The notes: generated by a model from the sequence alone, not told the origin. Shown: positions 7,706-17,684, counted from the stretch's first letter. The stretch is DNA of 64,000 nt from Methanosarcinales archaeon (GCA_905339155.1 CAJPFJ010000028.1:62001-126000); one strand, 5' to 3'. Numbers and translations are program-made.

Positions 7706-8398
7706 ATGAAAAGTGATATTAAAAAGAAATCTCGATACATTATCAATATATGTTTAATATTATTGATATTTACGTCGGTGTCGATAGCACAGGCATTGGT
7801 ATCTGCTGACAGGACTATTGAGAAAAATGCATTGACAGCAGGTAGTGAAACAAGTATAACTATTATCATAAAGAATGATAATACTCAACTGTCGAGTATT
7901 GCGCTGGAAGAGTCAATACCGCCTGGCTGGAATCTAACAAGAATATCTGATGATGCAGATGTTTTCAGGACTGCTACCAATGAATGGGTATGGTATGGAG
8001 GAAATAATACTGATAAAAATGTGAAATATAAAATAAATATCCCATCTGGTACAGCACCGGGAACTTATATGATTAATGGTAAGATCAAAACAAGTAATAC
8101 AACAATAAATGTTACAGGATACAACACCATAAAAGTTAGCGGTAGTGTTAGCGGTGGTAGTAGCAGTGGAAGTAGCATCGATGGTACACCAACAATAACA
8201 CCTGTGAAAAGCGCAAATGCTACAGCTTCACAGACAGAAACTGTTACAGCCCAACCAACAGTAACAATAGGAAAACAAACAAGTGTTGCACCCATAGAAA
8301 CAGATATAGCGCCAACGAATACTAAATCACCAGGATTTGGTATAATAATTTCAATTGGAATATTTGCGGCAATATATATAATGAGAAGAATGAAATAG
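7706..8398 (+). CDS. Surface protein with PGF-CTERM-like anchor
   Basis: 230 residues: N-terminal signal/membrane segment (about 11-31), a beta-sandwich domain with the motif PPGWNLTRISDDADVF near 72-87 that is also found near the end of the preceding cytochrome, a Ser/Gly/Thr-rich stalk (145-205), and a C-terminal SPGFG followed by a hydrophobic helix and a basic end. That tripartite tail matches the PGF-CTERM signal that archaeosortase A removes and replaces with a lipid (family knowledge). The shared domain and adjacency suggest the two proteins act together on the cell surface. Confidence 0.75.
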   Translation: MKSDIKKKSRYIINICLILLIFTSVSIAQALVSADRTIEKNALTAGSETSITIIIKNDNTQLSSIALEESIPPGWNLTRISDDADVFRTATNEWVWYGGNNTDKNVKYKINIPSGTAPGTYMINGKIKTSNTTINVTGYNTIKVSGSVSGGSSSGSSIDGTPTITPVKSANATASQTETVTAQPTVTIGKQTSVAPIETDIAPTNTKSPGFGIIISIGIFAAIYIMRRMK

Positions 8399-8409
8399 TC
8401 AATCTTTTC

Positions 8410-9567
8410 CTATTTTAATTTATTTTGAATATTCTTATGAAAATCCTTTGCACTTCTATGTATCTTTATCCCATGAACCTTACAAAAATTCTCAAGCATC
8501 CCATAAAAAAGATCATGCTCATTTGTTCGGATCACAGCGGCATCATGCGCCCGCATCAGTATATCGGGATAATCGCTGCGGATGATACACTGTGCCCTGA
8601 TTATGTCTGCGATCTTATCAACCATGCCCTCTTTTTGAACCCAGGCAGGAAATTCCACGCGAGCAGGAAGACCCCGCCCTGTCCTCACATAAAAAAAAGC
8701 GAGTTCGTTCCTGAATCTGCCGTAGTTATCAAGAACGGATTTTGCCTCATCGCCTCGCCTATCATCACGATCGCAGAAAAATGCTGCTGTGCGCTCACCC
8801 CATGACATATTAGAAAAAAGATGCGTATCTGAGAGTTTGCTTTTCCTCAATCCGAAAAGGAAATGCATCATCAGCGTAATGTCCCCTGGCATGGTGGTAT
8901 CGATAAAACCTATCACCGGGTTTTTTGTTTTTTCCGAAGCTTCAAGCAGTTTCATTATGGCTTTTACATATATTTCCCGCGTGTTCTTGTTCAACACGTT
9001 AATATGTGAAAGAATTAGAGCTCCGTCAAGCAGGACAAAGATGCTTCTGTATTCATTGATCAAGCGGACAATACCATCGCATTCCATTGAAAAACGGCGC
9101 GCATCGACATACTCGCTCCCGAAGGAATACACACTTGCCTTCTCAAACTCATCGGGCGTAATTACCATCGCATCTGTTTCCTGCTTATAATCCATATTTT
9201 CTGTGTGCCTGTTAAAAATGCGCGATATCTGGATAACAGCAAGGGGTATCTCATAATTCTTATCCGAATATATCTGGCTTCCGTCCACTGCTCCGACAGG
9301 AACACCATTCAGGACAGAATCCACCCATTCCATCGCTTCATTACGGTTTTTCCAGTTTAACAGGAATGTGTGAATGAGTCTTCCAGGCTCAAGAAGCTTC
9401 GCGCCGCTATAGGACGGAAGGTGTTTATTAAGCTCCAGGTTGATCATGTTCAATTTGTCAAGTTCAGTTCTGTATTCTTTGGTCAACTCGGAGCGTTCGA
9501 CCTCATAGGATTTTATTGCGGAAAGTTTCTCATCGAATTGAAGCGAGATATTTTTTAAGTCGAGCAT
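8410..9567 (-). CDS. nurA: NurA-type 5'-3' nuclease
   Basis: 385 residues with the NurA pattern: an N-terminal coiled region, AVDGSQIYSD near 93-102 holding the first catalytic Asp (D95), FVLLDGALI in the middle and the late block YPDILMRAHDAAVIRTNEHD. NurA works with the HerA helicase and Mre11-Rad50 to make 3' overhangs at double-strand breaks. No herA is in the window. It overlaps the end of rad50 by 13 bases, so it is the last gene of an mre11-rad50-nurA operon. Confidence 0.9.
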   Translation of the reverse strand: MLDLKNISLQFDEKLSAIKSYEVERSELTKEYRTELDKLNMINLELNKHLPSYSGAKLLEPGRLIHTFLLNWKNRNEAMEWVDSVLNGVPVGAVDGSQIYSDKNYEIPLAVIQISRIFNRHTENMDYKQETDAMVITPDEFEKASVYSFGSEYVDARRFSMECDGIVRLINEYRSIFVLLDGALILSHINVLNKNTREIYVKAIMKLLEASEKTKNPVIGFIDTTMPGDITLMMHFLFGLRKSKLSDTHLFSNMSWGERTAAFFCDRDDRRGDEAKSVLDNYGRFRNELAFFYVRTGRGLPARVEFPAWVQKEGMVDKIADIIRAQCIIRSDYPDILMRAHDAAVIRTNEHDLFYGMLENFCKVHGIKIHRSAKDFHKNIQNKLK

Positions 9568-12500
9568 GTTTCAACCCTGCTTTCGCCATCGATCTTTTCG
9601 ATCCTTATGACATTCCCATATTTTTCATTGAATGTGTCATCATGGGATATGACAAAAACCTGTTTAAAACCGCGGATCTTGGTTATCTCTTCTGATAGTT
9701 TTTCCCTTCGGAGTTCATCCATATTCTGGGTTGGCTCATCAAGGAACACAAAATCACAATTAGACAGGGCTTTCAATAATGCAAGCCGAACAGAAAGCGC
9801 TGCGCTCATCCGTTCGCCGCCGCTTAATTGCCGGAAATATTTTATCTCGCCATTCGAATCTATTTCTATATCGTAATCATTAACCCATTTCAGACTGGAA
9901 GAATGATCATCCATAATCTCGCTGAAGATATTGCTGGCTTCCTGGCTTATCTCTCCTATGAATTCATTGACAATGAATTCCGAGGAATTTTTAATGGTTT
10001 CCCGGATGAAATTTGAGAACGATAAAAATTCTTTTTCATTTTCACGTTTTCTCTTTATTTCTTTTATTTTCAGGATATTAGAGTCCATGGATGCAATATC
10101 TTTTGATAGTCTCTCCAGGTTCTTTCTTTTTCCCCGCACAGCTTCCGCTTTACTGCTTGACGTTTGTCCAAGTTCCTCAAGCCGGGAAATAACATCGTTT
10201 AATCCCTGCTCACTGAACTGCAACAGGATTTCGTCGCGCTTCTGGATATTTTCTGTAAGGGAAGCGTTTATGACTCCAATACTCTCTTCGATCTTTTTGC
10301 ATTCCTGTGTATATTCGTTCAATTTCAAAGAAAGAGGCAAATTCTGTAGATAACTGTTATGTTCCGGTTCAAATTTTGCTGTTTTCTCATTGGACAAATT
10401 GAGCTTTTCATCAATGCCATCATAAACTAAATATCGATATTTCAATTTTTCGCGTTCGGTTTTGCTTGAATCAAGCGATGAAGGAATATGTTCAAGAGTT
10501 TTGAGTTCGGAAAGATTCTTTTCGATGAGCCCATTCAATTTATCATATTCTTTATCAGGGGATTTCAGGGCTTTAAGTTCTTTATTCCGGCTCTCAATTA
10601 GCTCATCTACGATCCTGATCTCATCCGGATTTCCAACAAGTATCTCCCTGAATCCGAACTTAATATTGATCACCTGAAGTTGTTCCAGACACCCTGAAAT
10701 CTTCCCGGGTACTTCATTTAAGGATTCAAGATCTGAGTTTTTTGAGTTTGTTAAAGATTCGATCGTATTTATCTGGCCTTCCGGATCATTAAGGTCTTTT
10801 AATGATCGCTCAATAGATTTTATGTCCCTGGTCGTGTTTTCAAGATGCTCCTTTATATTATCTATCTCGATATTCAGGTTGAACCTGGAGTTTAGCTCCA
10901 ATATTTTCTTGCTGCATTCAGAAAAAGCATCCGGCAGGTTATCAAACGTTTCAAGGTCTTGATTTTTTGATATGATTAAAGCTTTGATACTCTCAAATTC
11001 AGAAACGGATTTCTTTGTCGTTTCAAATTCCTTCTTATGAGCTTGTAGCTTATGATAAACGGTTTTTAATTCCTCTTCGCTGCCTGAAAGTTCACCGAAT
11101 CCCAACATGGAATAAGACGATCCAAGGGATTCAAGTTTTTGCATGCATTTAATAAGTTCGCTATGAGCATTTTTATATATATTGAGTTCTTTCTTTTTGG
11201 AAGCAATGAGCACCAGAACGTCTTCACGCTCTTTTTTCGGAGCATTGAGTTGTTTCAGTTCATTTGAGACAAGTTTGGATTGTTCTTCTATCTCTTTTAA
11301 TTCCTTTTTCTTTGAATCGATCTCCTTATTGAAGTACTGGCCAAAATCATCTATAGACTTGCATTTAACTCCATTTAAAACCGGACAAATACCTTCTGTC
11401 CCGGCAAGTTTCATATTATGTTTTATCTGTTTAAGCAGTGAATTGACCGCAGTTTGATGATGGCCAAGTTCGAGGAGACTTGCCTCAAGTAAAGTCTGCT
11501 TTTCGATCAGAGGTTCGATGGTTTTTACTCTTTTTTCATGCTCTGCGATCTCTGAAACAAGCTTATTTGCCGCTGCATCTCTCTCAGTGGCTCTTTGCAG
11601 ATCAAAATCAAGTTTTGATATGGCATCGAAAAAAGAAGACAGTTTTGCGATCTCTTCATCTAAAGTGTTATATTTCTCTACTTCCGGTATCAACTGTTTT
11701 TTCTTTGACAACAGGGTAGTTATTTCTTTTCTGATTTTTTCAGCGCGCGCCTCTTTTTCTCTGAGTGAGGCTACATCCGATGACAGCGCTCGGAGAGGAG
11801 TCTCAAGTTCCTCTGTCAGGTTTTTTATTCTGGATATAAGTTCCAGTTGTTTTTCTTTTAATGGTGAAAGACCAGCCTTTTTGATATTAAGTTGCTCTAT
11901 ATCCTTGCGGATCTCCTCCAAACGCTTTTGTTTTTCCCTGAGGTTCGCCAGATCCGATAAAATAGCCGCCATTGGTTCTCTTAATTCTTTTTGAAGCTCC
12001 TTTATAGATTCCTCAAGCTTTCGCTCTGTTTCGATCGCAGGAAGAAGCTCGTTCTTTTTTTCTTCAAGGTCATAATTTTCTTGCTTGAGTTTAACTGAAC
12101 GATCAAGTTTTTCAAGAAGACCGCTGATCTTAAAGTCAAGTTTTGAAAGTTCTTCTTTTAACCTGTCCCTTTTTATTCTCTCCTCGTTCAGACTTTTCAA
12201 AACCAGATTCTCTTTCTTGAAAGACTCTTCAACCGGAAGGAGTTCATCTACGATTTTACTGGCTGTTTGGGCAAGAGTAAGTTCATTTTTTGCTTTTTTT
12301 AGCTGGTTATTGCGTTCTACGAGGCGGATGTGCTCATTCGCTATCAGGGATGAAAGATTATCGATTCGGGATTTTTTTTCTGCCAGATCCTCTTTTTTTT
12401 GCTTAAGCTCAGTGATCTTAATTTTATTATCTTCAATGTCTTTTTTAAGGGTTTCAATCTCTACTTCAAGTAATTCTTTTTCCTGTTTTAATTCCTGGTA

Positions 12501-13091
12501 TTTTTCTGTGCGGGTATGCAGGGGAAGTAGTTCCCTGTCAAGTGAGTCGATGGTCTTTTCGATGGAATTTATGACTGCGCGAAGATTTGTATAAGCTGTC
12601 TGGTATTCCTCAACGCGAAGGATCGTATCAAAAACTTTCTTTCTTGGGCCCGGGTTCAGGAGGAAAGCAGTTGTGAAAGTTCCCTGGGGAACACCCACCG
12701 CATTTGCAAAGATGGATGAAATGTCTTCAGGCGAACCTATGCCGTACAACAGGTTTTTCGTGATCCAATCTGTAACATCCTTCTTTCCATTGATTTCGGC
12801 AACAGGGGTCTTGATAGAATAATTACTGCCTCCAATTTTCCTGTTGATAATATATTCAATTTCGTCGTTTCCTTCAATGGTGACAGACACCAGACCGGAT
12901 TTTTCTCCATGACGCAGGAATTCCCCTATATTATATGGAATATAATCGAAGAGCGCATAACCAATAGCTTCAAGAATTGTTGTCTTCCCATGCCCGTTCA
13001 TTCCACAGATGCCGTTTATTCCCTCCCTGAATTCAACAATCTCATGTTTATAGGACTTGACATTCTTTAGTTCTACCGATTTAATGATCAT
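9555..13091 (-). CDS. rad50: DNA double-strand break repair ATPase Rad50
   Basis: 1178 residues: Walker A GMNGHGKT at 30-37, very long heptad-rich coiled coils, ABC signature LSGGERMSAAL near 1087 and Walker B FVFLDEPTQ shortly after. The apex of the coiled coil does not carry the usual CxxC zinc hook. Instead C569 and C577 frame the sequence CPVLNGVKC, a C-x7-C arrangement at the expected mid-point. Rad50 tethers and processes DNA ends with Mre11. It overlaps mre11 by 11 bases and nurA by 13, so the three are translated as a unit. Confidence 0.93.
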   Translation of the reverse strand: MIIKSVELKNVKSYKHEIVEFREGINGICGMNGHGKTTILEAIGYALFDYIPYNIGEFLRHGEKSGLVSVTIEGNDEIEYIINRKIGGSNYSIKTPVAEINGKKDVTDWITKNLLYGIGSPEDISSIFANAVGVPQGTFTTAFLLNPGPRKKVFDTILRVEEYQTAYTNLRAVINSIEKTIDSLDRELLPLHTRTEKYQELKQEKELLEVEIETLKKDIEDNKIKITELKQKKEDLAEKKSRIDNLSSLIANEHIRLVERNNQLKKAKNELTLAQTASKIVDELLPVEESFKKENLVLKSLNEERIKRDRLKEELSKLDFKISGLLEKLDRSVKLKQENYDLEEKKNELLPAIETERKLEESIKELQKELREPMAAILSDLANLREKQKRLEEIRKDIEQLNIKKAGLSPLKEKQLELISRIKNLTEELETPLRALSSDVASLREKEARAEKIRKEITTLLSKKKQLIPEVEKYNTLDEEIAKLSSFFDAISKLDFDLQRATERDAAANKLVSEIAEHEKRVKTIEPLIEKQTLLEASLLELGHHQTAVNSLLKQIKHNMKLAGTEGICPVLNGVKCKSIDDFGQYFNKEIDSKKKELKEIEEQSKLVSNELKQLNAPKKEREDVLVLIASKKKELNIYKNAHSELIKCMQKLESLGSSYSMLGFGELSGSEEELKTVYHKLQAHKKEFETTKKSVSEFESIKALIISKNQDLETFDNLPDAFSECSKKILELNSRFNLNIEIDNIKEHLENTTRDIKSIERSLKDLNDPEGQINTIESLTNSKNSDLESLNEVPGKISGCLEQLQVINIKFGFREILVGNPDEIRIVDELIESRNKELKALKSPDKEYDKLNGLIEKNLSELKTLEHIPSSLDSSKTEREKLKYRYLVYDGIDEKLNLSNEKTAKFEPEHNSYLQNLPLSLKLNEYTQECKKIEESIGVINASLTENIQKRDEILLQFSEQGLNDVISRLEELGQTSSSKAEAVRGKRKNLERLSKDIASMDSNILKIKEIKRKRENEKEFLSFSNFIRETIKNSSEFIVNEFIGEISQEASNIFSEIMDDHSSSLKWVNDYDIEIDSNGEIKYFRQLSGGERMSAALSVRLALLKALSNCDFVFLDEPTQNMDELRREKLSEEITKIRGFKQVFVISHDDTFNEKYGNVIRIEKIDGESRVETCST

Positions 13092-14391
13092 TCAATTCTC
13101 CGAAATGGGAAAGAAGGGTCTTTACTTCAGTATGCTTTATCACTTTTTTATCATTATCATCCAATGATCTATTATTCTTGAACCTTTCAAAGCACCATCT
13201 CAATTCCTTCTGGATATCACTTTCTTCAATGCCTGCTGCTGCCATTTTTTTCACTTCGACCATTGCATTCACTATTTCAGATAAATTCTCCCGGTAACGG
13301 CCATCGAGTTTTATCCTGTCTGAAAAAATGCGAAGTTCGATCTCCTCGCGTGTCTGGCCGCGCGTATCTCCTTCATTGAGGACATATTGGGAATTTGTTT
13401 TAATTATTTTGACTTCAGAATAAAGAGGTTTAAAATGTTCGTTAAGCATCTCCTTGATTCGCGAAATGTCAATATCAGATTTCGGAAAATTTAGCTCCCC
13501 ATAAAGCAAAAGCTCGATGAGCGGACCTCTTCCGGATGGGATCGAAGGTTCCCTTTCGATTCTTGCAGCTATGTTCGGATACAGATCCTGCGGTGCCTGT
13601 ATATTACTTAAATCAAGTTTTATTCTCTTTAAAGAACGTGTGATCGGAGATATCAACTCCGGGCCTTTATTATTCACATGATAGAACCCTTTTGGCAACC
13701 CATATTCATTCATAGAGACCATTTCAACGCTGCCTGGATTGAATACCCAGCCATCTATTTCATACATCATGTGGTAATGCCCGAGCGCGAGATAATTTAC
13801 GACTTCTTTCAATGGAAGAAGAGAATTGAAGGGAATTTCCCCTGCTGTTTCATGTTTTATCTGTCCTTCCATGCCAAAATGCATCATCAGGATAGTATAT
13901 TTTTCTCCATTGGTCTCCCTTATTTTCTTGATCTCTTCGGCTATCCTTGGAATTGTAGATATGGTATTTGAGCCAAGGTATCTAATACCGAAAATACGCA
14001 CATTGTCAAGTTCAATAAAGTCTCCCATAAGTGATAATCCATTAGTTTCTTTAATTTTAATGAGCTTGAGGAGATATTGTGAATTCAATATCTCAAGCCA
14101 GCTTTTGCCATCCTGGTGAAATGCAAGGTCATGGTTTCCCTCGATGGCAAAAACTTGCGTGGATGGACTTTTTTCTTTAAGTTCCGATAGCACTTTGTAT
14201 GCCTGCTCGTATGTGGGTGCATTTATGTTCCGTTTATGGAACAGGTCCCCTGAGATGAGGATGAACTCAGCTTTGTGGTCGATAGCATACTGGATTACGG
14301 ATTTAAAGGCGCGGGCATAGTCACGGAAGCGTTCTTCGAGGCCATATTGTGCATAGCCAAGGTGGATGTCGCTGGCGTGAATGAAGTTCAT
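13081..14391 (-). CDS. mre11: DNA double-strand break repair nuclease Mre11
   Basis: 436 residues with the five calcineurin-like phosphodiesterase motifs: D8-x-H10 (SDIHLGY), GDLFHK with D49, GNHD at 85-88, MMHFGM and GHYHMM. These bind two metal ions for endo- and exonuclease activity. The C-terminal part carries the cap and Rad50-binding segments. First gene of the mre11-rad50-nurA operon; the upstream gap of about 270 bases holds its promoter and that of the divergent DUF998 gene. Confidence 0.94.
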   Translation of the reverse strand: MNFIHASDIHLGYAQYGLEERFRDYARAFKSVIQYAIDHKAEFILISGDLFHKRNINAPTYEQAYKVLSELKEKSPSTQVFAIEGNHDLAFHQDGKSWLEILNSQYLLKLIKIKETNGLSLMGDFIELDNVRIFGIRYLGSNTISTIPRIAEEIKKIRETNGEKYTILMMHFGMEGQIKHETAGEIPFNSLLPLKEVVNYLALGHYHMMYEIDGWVFNPGSVEMVSMNEYGLPKGFYHVNNKGPELISPITRSLKRIKLDLSNIQAPQDLYPNIAARIEREPSIPSGRGPLIELLLYGELNFPKSDIDISRIKEMLNEHFKPLYSEVKIIKTNSQYVLNEGDTRGQTREEIELRIFSDRIKLDGRYRENLSEIVNAMVEVKKMAAAGIEESDIQKELRWCFERFKNNRSLDDNDKKVIKHTEVKTLLSHFGELNDH

Positions 14392-14632
14392 GGGGAGTTA
14401 ATAGGTCGTCAGGGTTAAAAATGGTTGTGGGGGTGAAAGTAAGAGATATTTTCTTGATGTTATCAGAAAGATCATTAAATGAAATTAATCCTATCCAACA
14501 TATAGTCTCTTTTTATGCAAGACTATAACATATATCTTAAACTTGCAACTATAAAATGATATCCCGAATATTTCTCAGGAAGCTCATCATAGATTCATAT
14601 GCGATATCTTTTCCGATCTCTTCATAAAAGCC

Positions 14633-14640
14633 TTTATATT
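14633..14640 (+). promoter_or_regulatory. TATA-like box upstream of the DUF998 gene
   Basis: TTTATATT centred 25 bases before the ATG at 14662, so the transcript would be leaderless. This fits the absence of a ribosome-binding site and argues against the earlier in-frame ATG at 14599, which would lie upstream of the promoter. Confidence 0.5.
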
Positions 14641-14661
14641 CAAAAACGACTATTTCATTTC

Positions 14662-15297
14662 ATGGATAATAAAGGTCTGGCTGGTGCATTCATGTTTGTT
14701 GGGGGAGTGCAGTTCGTTATAGGCATGGTTCTTGCAGAAATATTTTATCCCGGATATAGCGTATCCGGGAATTACATAAGCGACCTGGGGGCTACGTGCC
14801 GCGATACCTGCACGATCTATCAGCCCTCTGCTTTTATCTATAACACATCCGCTATTTTCCTTGGCATACTTATTCTCTTGAGTTCATATTGCATCTGGCT
14901 CGAATTTCAAAATCATTTAATATCCATATTCATCGGCCTTTCAGGGCTTGGGGCGTTCGGTGTTGGATTGTTCCCTGAAACAGCAGGTATTTTTCATGTA
15001 ATCGTATCGCTCATCGCTTTTCTCTTCGCAGCTTTGTCAGCGATAGCAACCAGGAATTTTGTGAAACCGCCTTTTACCTTTTTCTCAGTGTTCCTGGGGA
15101 TCGAAAGCTTAGCAGCTCTTGTTTTATTCGGATTGGAATTTTATTCAGGGCTTGGCCCCGGGGGAATGGAGAGGATGATCGCATATCCTGTCCTCTTATG
15201 GGCGATCGGGTTTGGGGGATATTTGATGTCCTCAGATGTTATCAGTAAATATGGATTAATTGAAAAGTCATTAAAAACCAGAGACAATAATCAATAA
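14662..15297 (+). CDS. DUF998 family membrane protein
   Basis: 211 residues with about six hydrophobic helices and the family's NYISDLG motif after the first one, and GLFPET in the middle. DUF998 proteins are uncharacterised. Cysteines in GATCRDTCTIYQPS lie in the first external loop and could form a disulfide. The start at 14662 was chosen over 14599 because of the TATA spacing. Function unknown. Confidence 0.8.
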   Translation: MDNKGLAGAFMFVGGVQFVIGMVLAEIFYPGYSVSGNYISDLGATCRDTCTIYQPSAFIYNTSAIFLGILILLSSYCIWLEFQNHLISIFIGLSGLGAFGVGLFPETAGIFHVIVSLIAFLFAALSAIATRNFVKPPFTFFSVFLGIESLAALVLFGLEFYSGLGPGGMERMIAYPVLLWAIGFGGYLMSSDVISKYGLIEKSLKTRDNNQ

Positions 15298-15343
15298 TTC
15301 ATTAATAGAAAGAAAATAAAAATAGATATCAAAAGGGACTATC

Positions 15344-16330
15344 ATGGAAAACCAGATATTATGGCTTAACAGGAAAGAAGTGGAGTCACTTCTTGACATG
15401 AAAGGGACACTAAAAGTAGTGGAAGAAGCATTCAGGCAGCATGGGCTAAAGAAGGTGCAGATGCCTTCGAAGCTTTATCTTTATTTTAAAAACCACAATG
15501 GAGACCTTCGGACTATGCCAGCATATCTTGAAGAGCAGGATATCGCTGGTGTAAAGATAGTGAATGTCCATCCGGATAACCCCAAAATTGGACTTCCGAC
15601 AGTTATGGCCCTTATGATCCTGAATTCCACAGAAACAGGCGCGCCTCTTGCTATTATGGACGCCACTTATCTTACAGATATGAGAACTGGCGCTGCAGGC
15701 GGAGTCGCTGTGAAATATCTTTCCCGGAAGAATGCAAAAACAGTGGGTTTTGTAGGAACGGGGAACCAGGCAAGAAGCCAATTGCTGGCGATAAGTGAAA
15801 TTATAGATATCCATGAGATAAAAGCCACAAGCACCTCTGAAAAGCAGACACTTGCATTCAAGGATGATATGGAATTAAAAATAGAGTGTGAAATTACAGC
15901 AAAGAAAACCATTAGAGAGGTGTGTGATTGTGATATTCTCGTGACTACCACTCCATCAAGAGAGCCAATTGTGAAAAACGATTGGATCCTGGAAGGGACT
16001 CATATCAATGCGATAGGCGCAGATGCACCCGGAAAGGAAGAGCTTGACCCGTTGATACTCAAGCGGGCAAAGGTCATTGTGGATGATATCCAGCAGGCTT
16101 CACATTCAGGAGAGGTGAATGTACCGATATCGAATGGATCTCTCCTGGTAAATGATATTTTTGGGGAATTTGGCGAGGTGCTTACCGGGAAGAAGAAAGC
16201 AAGGACAAATGATTCGGATATTACGGTATTTGATTCGACAGGGCTTGCGATACAGGATGTTGCGACTGCGGATATGGTGTACAGGAAGGCATTAAAAGCG
16301 AATATGGGAGTTAAATTGCAGCAGTTCTGA
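15344..16330 (+). CDS. Ornithine cyclodeaminase / alanine dehydrogenase family
   Basis: 328 residues of the OCD/mu-crystallin family: an N-terminal barrel with MPSKLYLYF and GVKIVNVHP, and a Rossmann domain with GFVGTGNQARSQ near 137-148. Archaeal members include an NAD-dependent alanine dehydrogenase and ornithine cyclodeaminase. The sequence alone does not separate them, and no proline or alanine pathway gene is adjacent. AAAGGGA precedes the ATG. Cytoplasmic enzyme of amino-acid metabolism. Confidence 0.85.
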   Translation: MENQILWLNRKEVESLLDMKGTLKVVEEAFRQHGLKKVQMPSKLYLYFKNHNGDLRTMPAYLEEQDIAGVKIVNVHPDNPKIGLPTVMALMILNSTETGAPLAIMDATYLTDMRTGAAGGVAVKYLSRKNAKTVGFVGTGNQARSQLLAISEIIDIHEIKATSTSEKQTLAFKDDMELKIECEITAKKTIREVCDCDILVTTTPSREPIVKNDWILEGTHINAIGADAPGKEELDPLILKRAKVIVDDIQQASHSGEVNVPISNGSLLVNDIFGEFGEVLTGKKKARTNDSDITVFDSTGLAIQDVATADMVYRKALKANMGVKLQQF

Positions 16331-16349
16331 TCACTTTTTCCATGAGGTT

Positions 16350-17684
16350 TTACCCCCTGGGGTCCCATTGTCGCAGCGGCGGCCCACCGCGGTTGTATGC
16401 TGTTGAATCCAGGACTGCCAGCCAGTCGAAATTGGTGAAGCTTTCAGGAGTTAGTGCGAAGTATGTCGGGTTCTTCATACTGCCCGAACGAGTCGGAAGA
16501 CCTGCAATTGCAGAGGCTGGAAGCCCCTGGCCTTGGTGAGTTGGAATGAACCGCGCTGGCCCCGGCACAGCGGTCAGCCGTGCCTCAAGAGTGCCGGCTT
16601 CGGGCTGGCCGATGCCATTGGCTGGAGATTCGCCCACTGCCGAACCGATGACGGCATAGCGCGGGCCGAACATCTCATTGAGGTGCGATCCCGCCGGCCA
16701 CCATGTGTATACGTCAGCGCCAAGTTGCATTTTTGTCTTCCCGCGCTGCAGATGGCTGTTGTGAGCAAAGGCAAGCACTTTCCCACGCTCACGGGATACC
16801 ATGTACGCCAGATTATCCGCCATCAACGCGTCTCGAATGCCGAGAAGTCTGACAACCCGTTCGCCCGACTTTCGCGCCAACGCGGCATGATAGTTCAGTA
16901 ACTGCCGTGCCACCGAAGCATACTGCATAGCTTCCAGATAGCGGCTCTTGTCACTCTTAGCCACCAATTCGGGACGGCGTACCCGCAGTTCTGTAATGAG
17001 ATCCTCAGTCTCAATCCGCAACGCAGTTGCCTCCGGTGACTGGCCTACCGACTTTGTCGGGTCCATCATTGCAGCTGGGTTCTCCCATTCGGAGTCCTGA
17101 CCAAGAAGCGTATCGATACGCTGGCGATGCTCCTGGCCGCTGGCACTATCAACCGAGGCGAGGTAATCAAGAACAAAATGCAGGACATGACCTGGACTAT
17201 CGGTACCTGTCATTTCGGTCGGACTATCGAAGCCGTAGAACTGGAGTTTGACAGGATTGGAAGGATCGGCATTGTATAGCCGCATCCACTCCACAAGTTC
17301 CCGATTCGCGTCAAGCCGGCCAAAGCCGTGGCTAAATCCGGTGTCCTGCACAGCCTCATACGATGCCGGGCCGCGACCGGCTATGTACTCATTCACTACA
17401 CGCGCCTGAGGGAAACTGCTTTCGATGGCAATGGCGCTGTAGCCATGCGTATCCACCAGGCGCTGGAAGAGCCGGTTACGGAGTATAAGAATGTCCTCGC
17501 CGCCGTGGAGTGCTTCTCCAAAGCCAAGCAATTCAACCGCTTCTTCAAGTGAGGCGATGACCCTGTCGATGGATGTGTTGAAGGTTTTGGAAGAATCGAC
17601 GGAGAACGGAATCGCTTCATGTAGAATCCAATCATCGAGGGACACCGGGTCGGAGCTTCTCTCTCGAAATAATTTTTTTTTCAT
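16350..17684 (-). CDS. Erythromycin esterase family protein, likely transferred
   Basis: 444 residues of the Ere family, hydrolases that open macrolide lactones; many members have other or unknown substrates. Family features are GEALHGGEDI near 56-65 with a catalytic histidine, AIAIESSFPQ, FYGFDSP and AFAHNSHLQ. The body is clearly richer in G+C than the neighbours (two sampled 60-base lines counted at about 53% and 62% against about 40%), while the first residues are AT-rich. This points to acquisition from a high-GC bacterium. It sits between housekeeping genes on the same strand as tpiA. Confidence 0.88.
   Translation of the reverse strand: MKKKLFRERSSDPVSLDDWILHEAIPFSVDSSKTFNTSIDRVIASLEEAVELLGFGEALHGGEDILILRNRLFQRLVDTHGYSAIAIESSFPQARVVNEYIAGRGPASYEAVQDTGFSHGFGRLDANRELVEWMRLYNADPSNPVKLQFYGFDSPTEMTGTDSPGHVLHFVLDYLASVDSASGQEHRQRIDTLLGQDSEWENPAAMMDPTKSVGQSPEATALRIETEDLITELRVRRPELVAKSDKSRYLEAMQYASVARQLLNYHAALARKSGERVVRLLGIRDALMADNLAYMVSRERGKVLAFAHNSHLQRGKTKMQLGADVYTWWPAGSHLNEMFGPRYAVIGSAVGESPANGIGQPEAGTLEARLTAVPGPARFIPTHQGQGLPASAIAGLPTRSGSMKNPTYFALTPESFTNFDWLAVLDSTAYNRGGPPLRQWDPRG

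Noticed and set aside
9607-12594. Several plus-strand open frames inside rad50
   Set aside because: They are antisense shadows of a long lysine/glutamate-rich coiled coil, which gives serine- and leucine-rich frames on the other strand.
16533-17552. Plus-strand open frames opposite the erythromycin-esterase gene
   Set aside because: High G+C removes stop codons; these frames have no start signals or family blocks.
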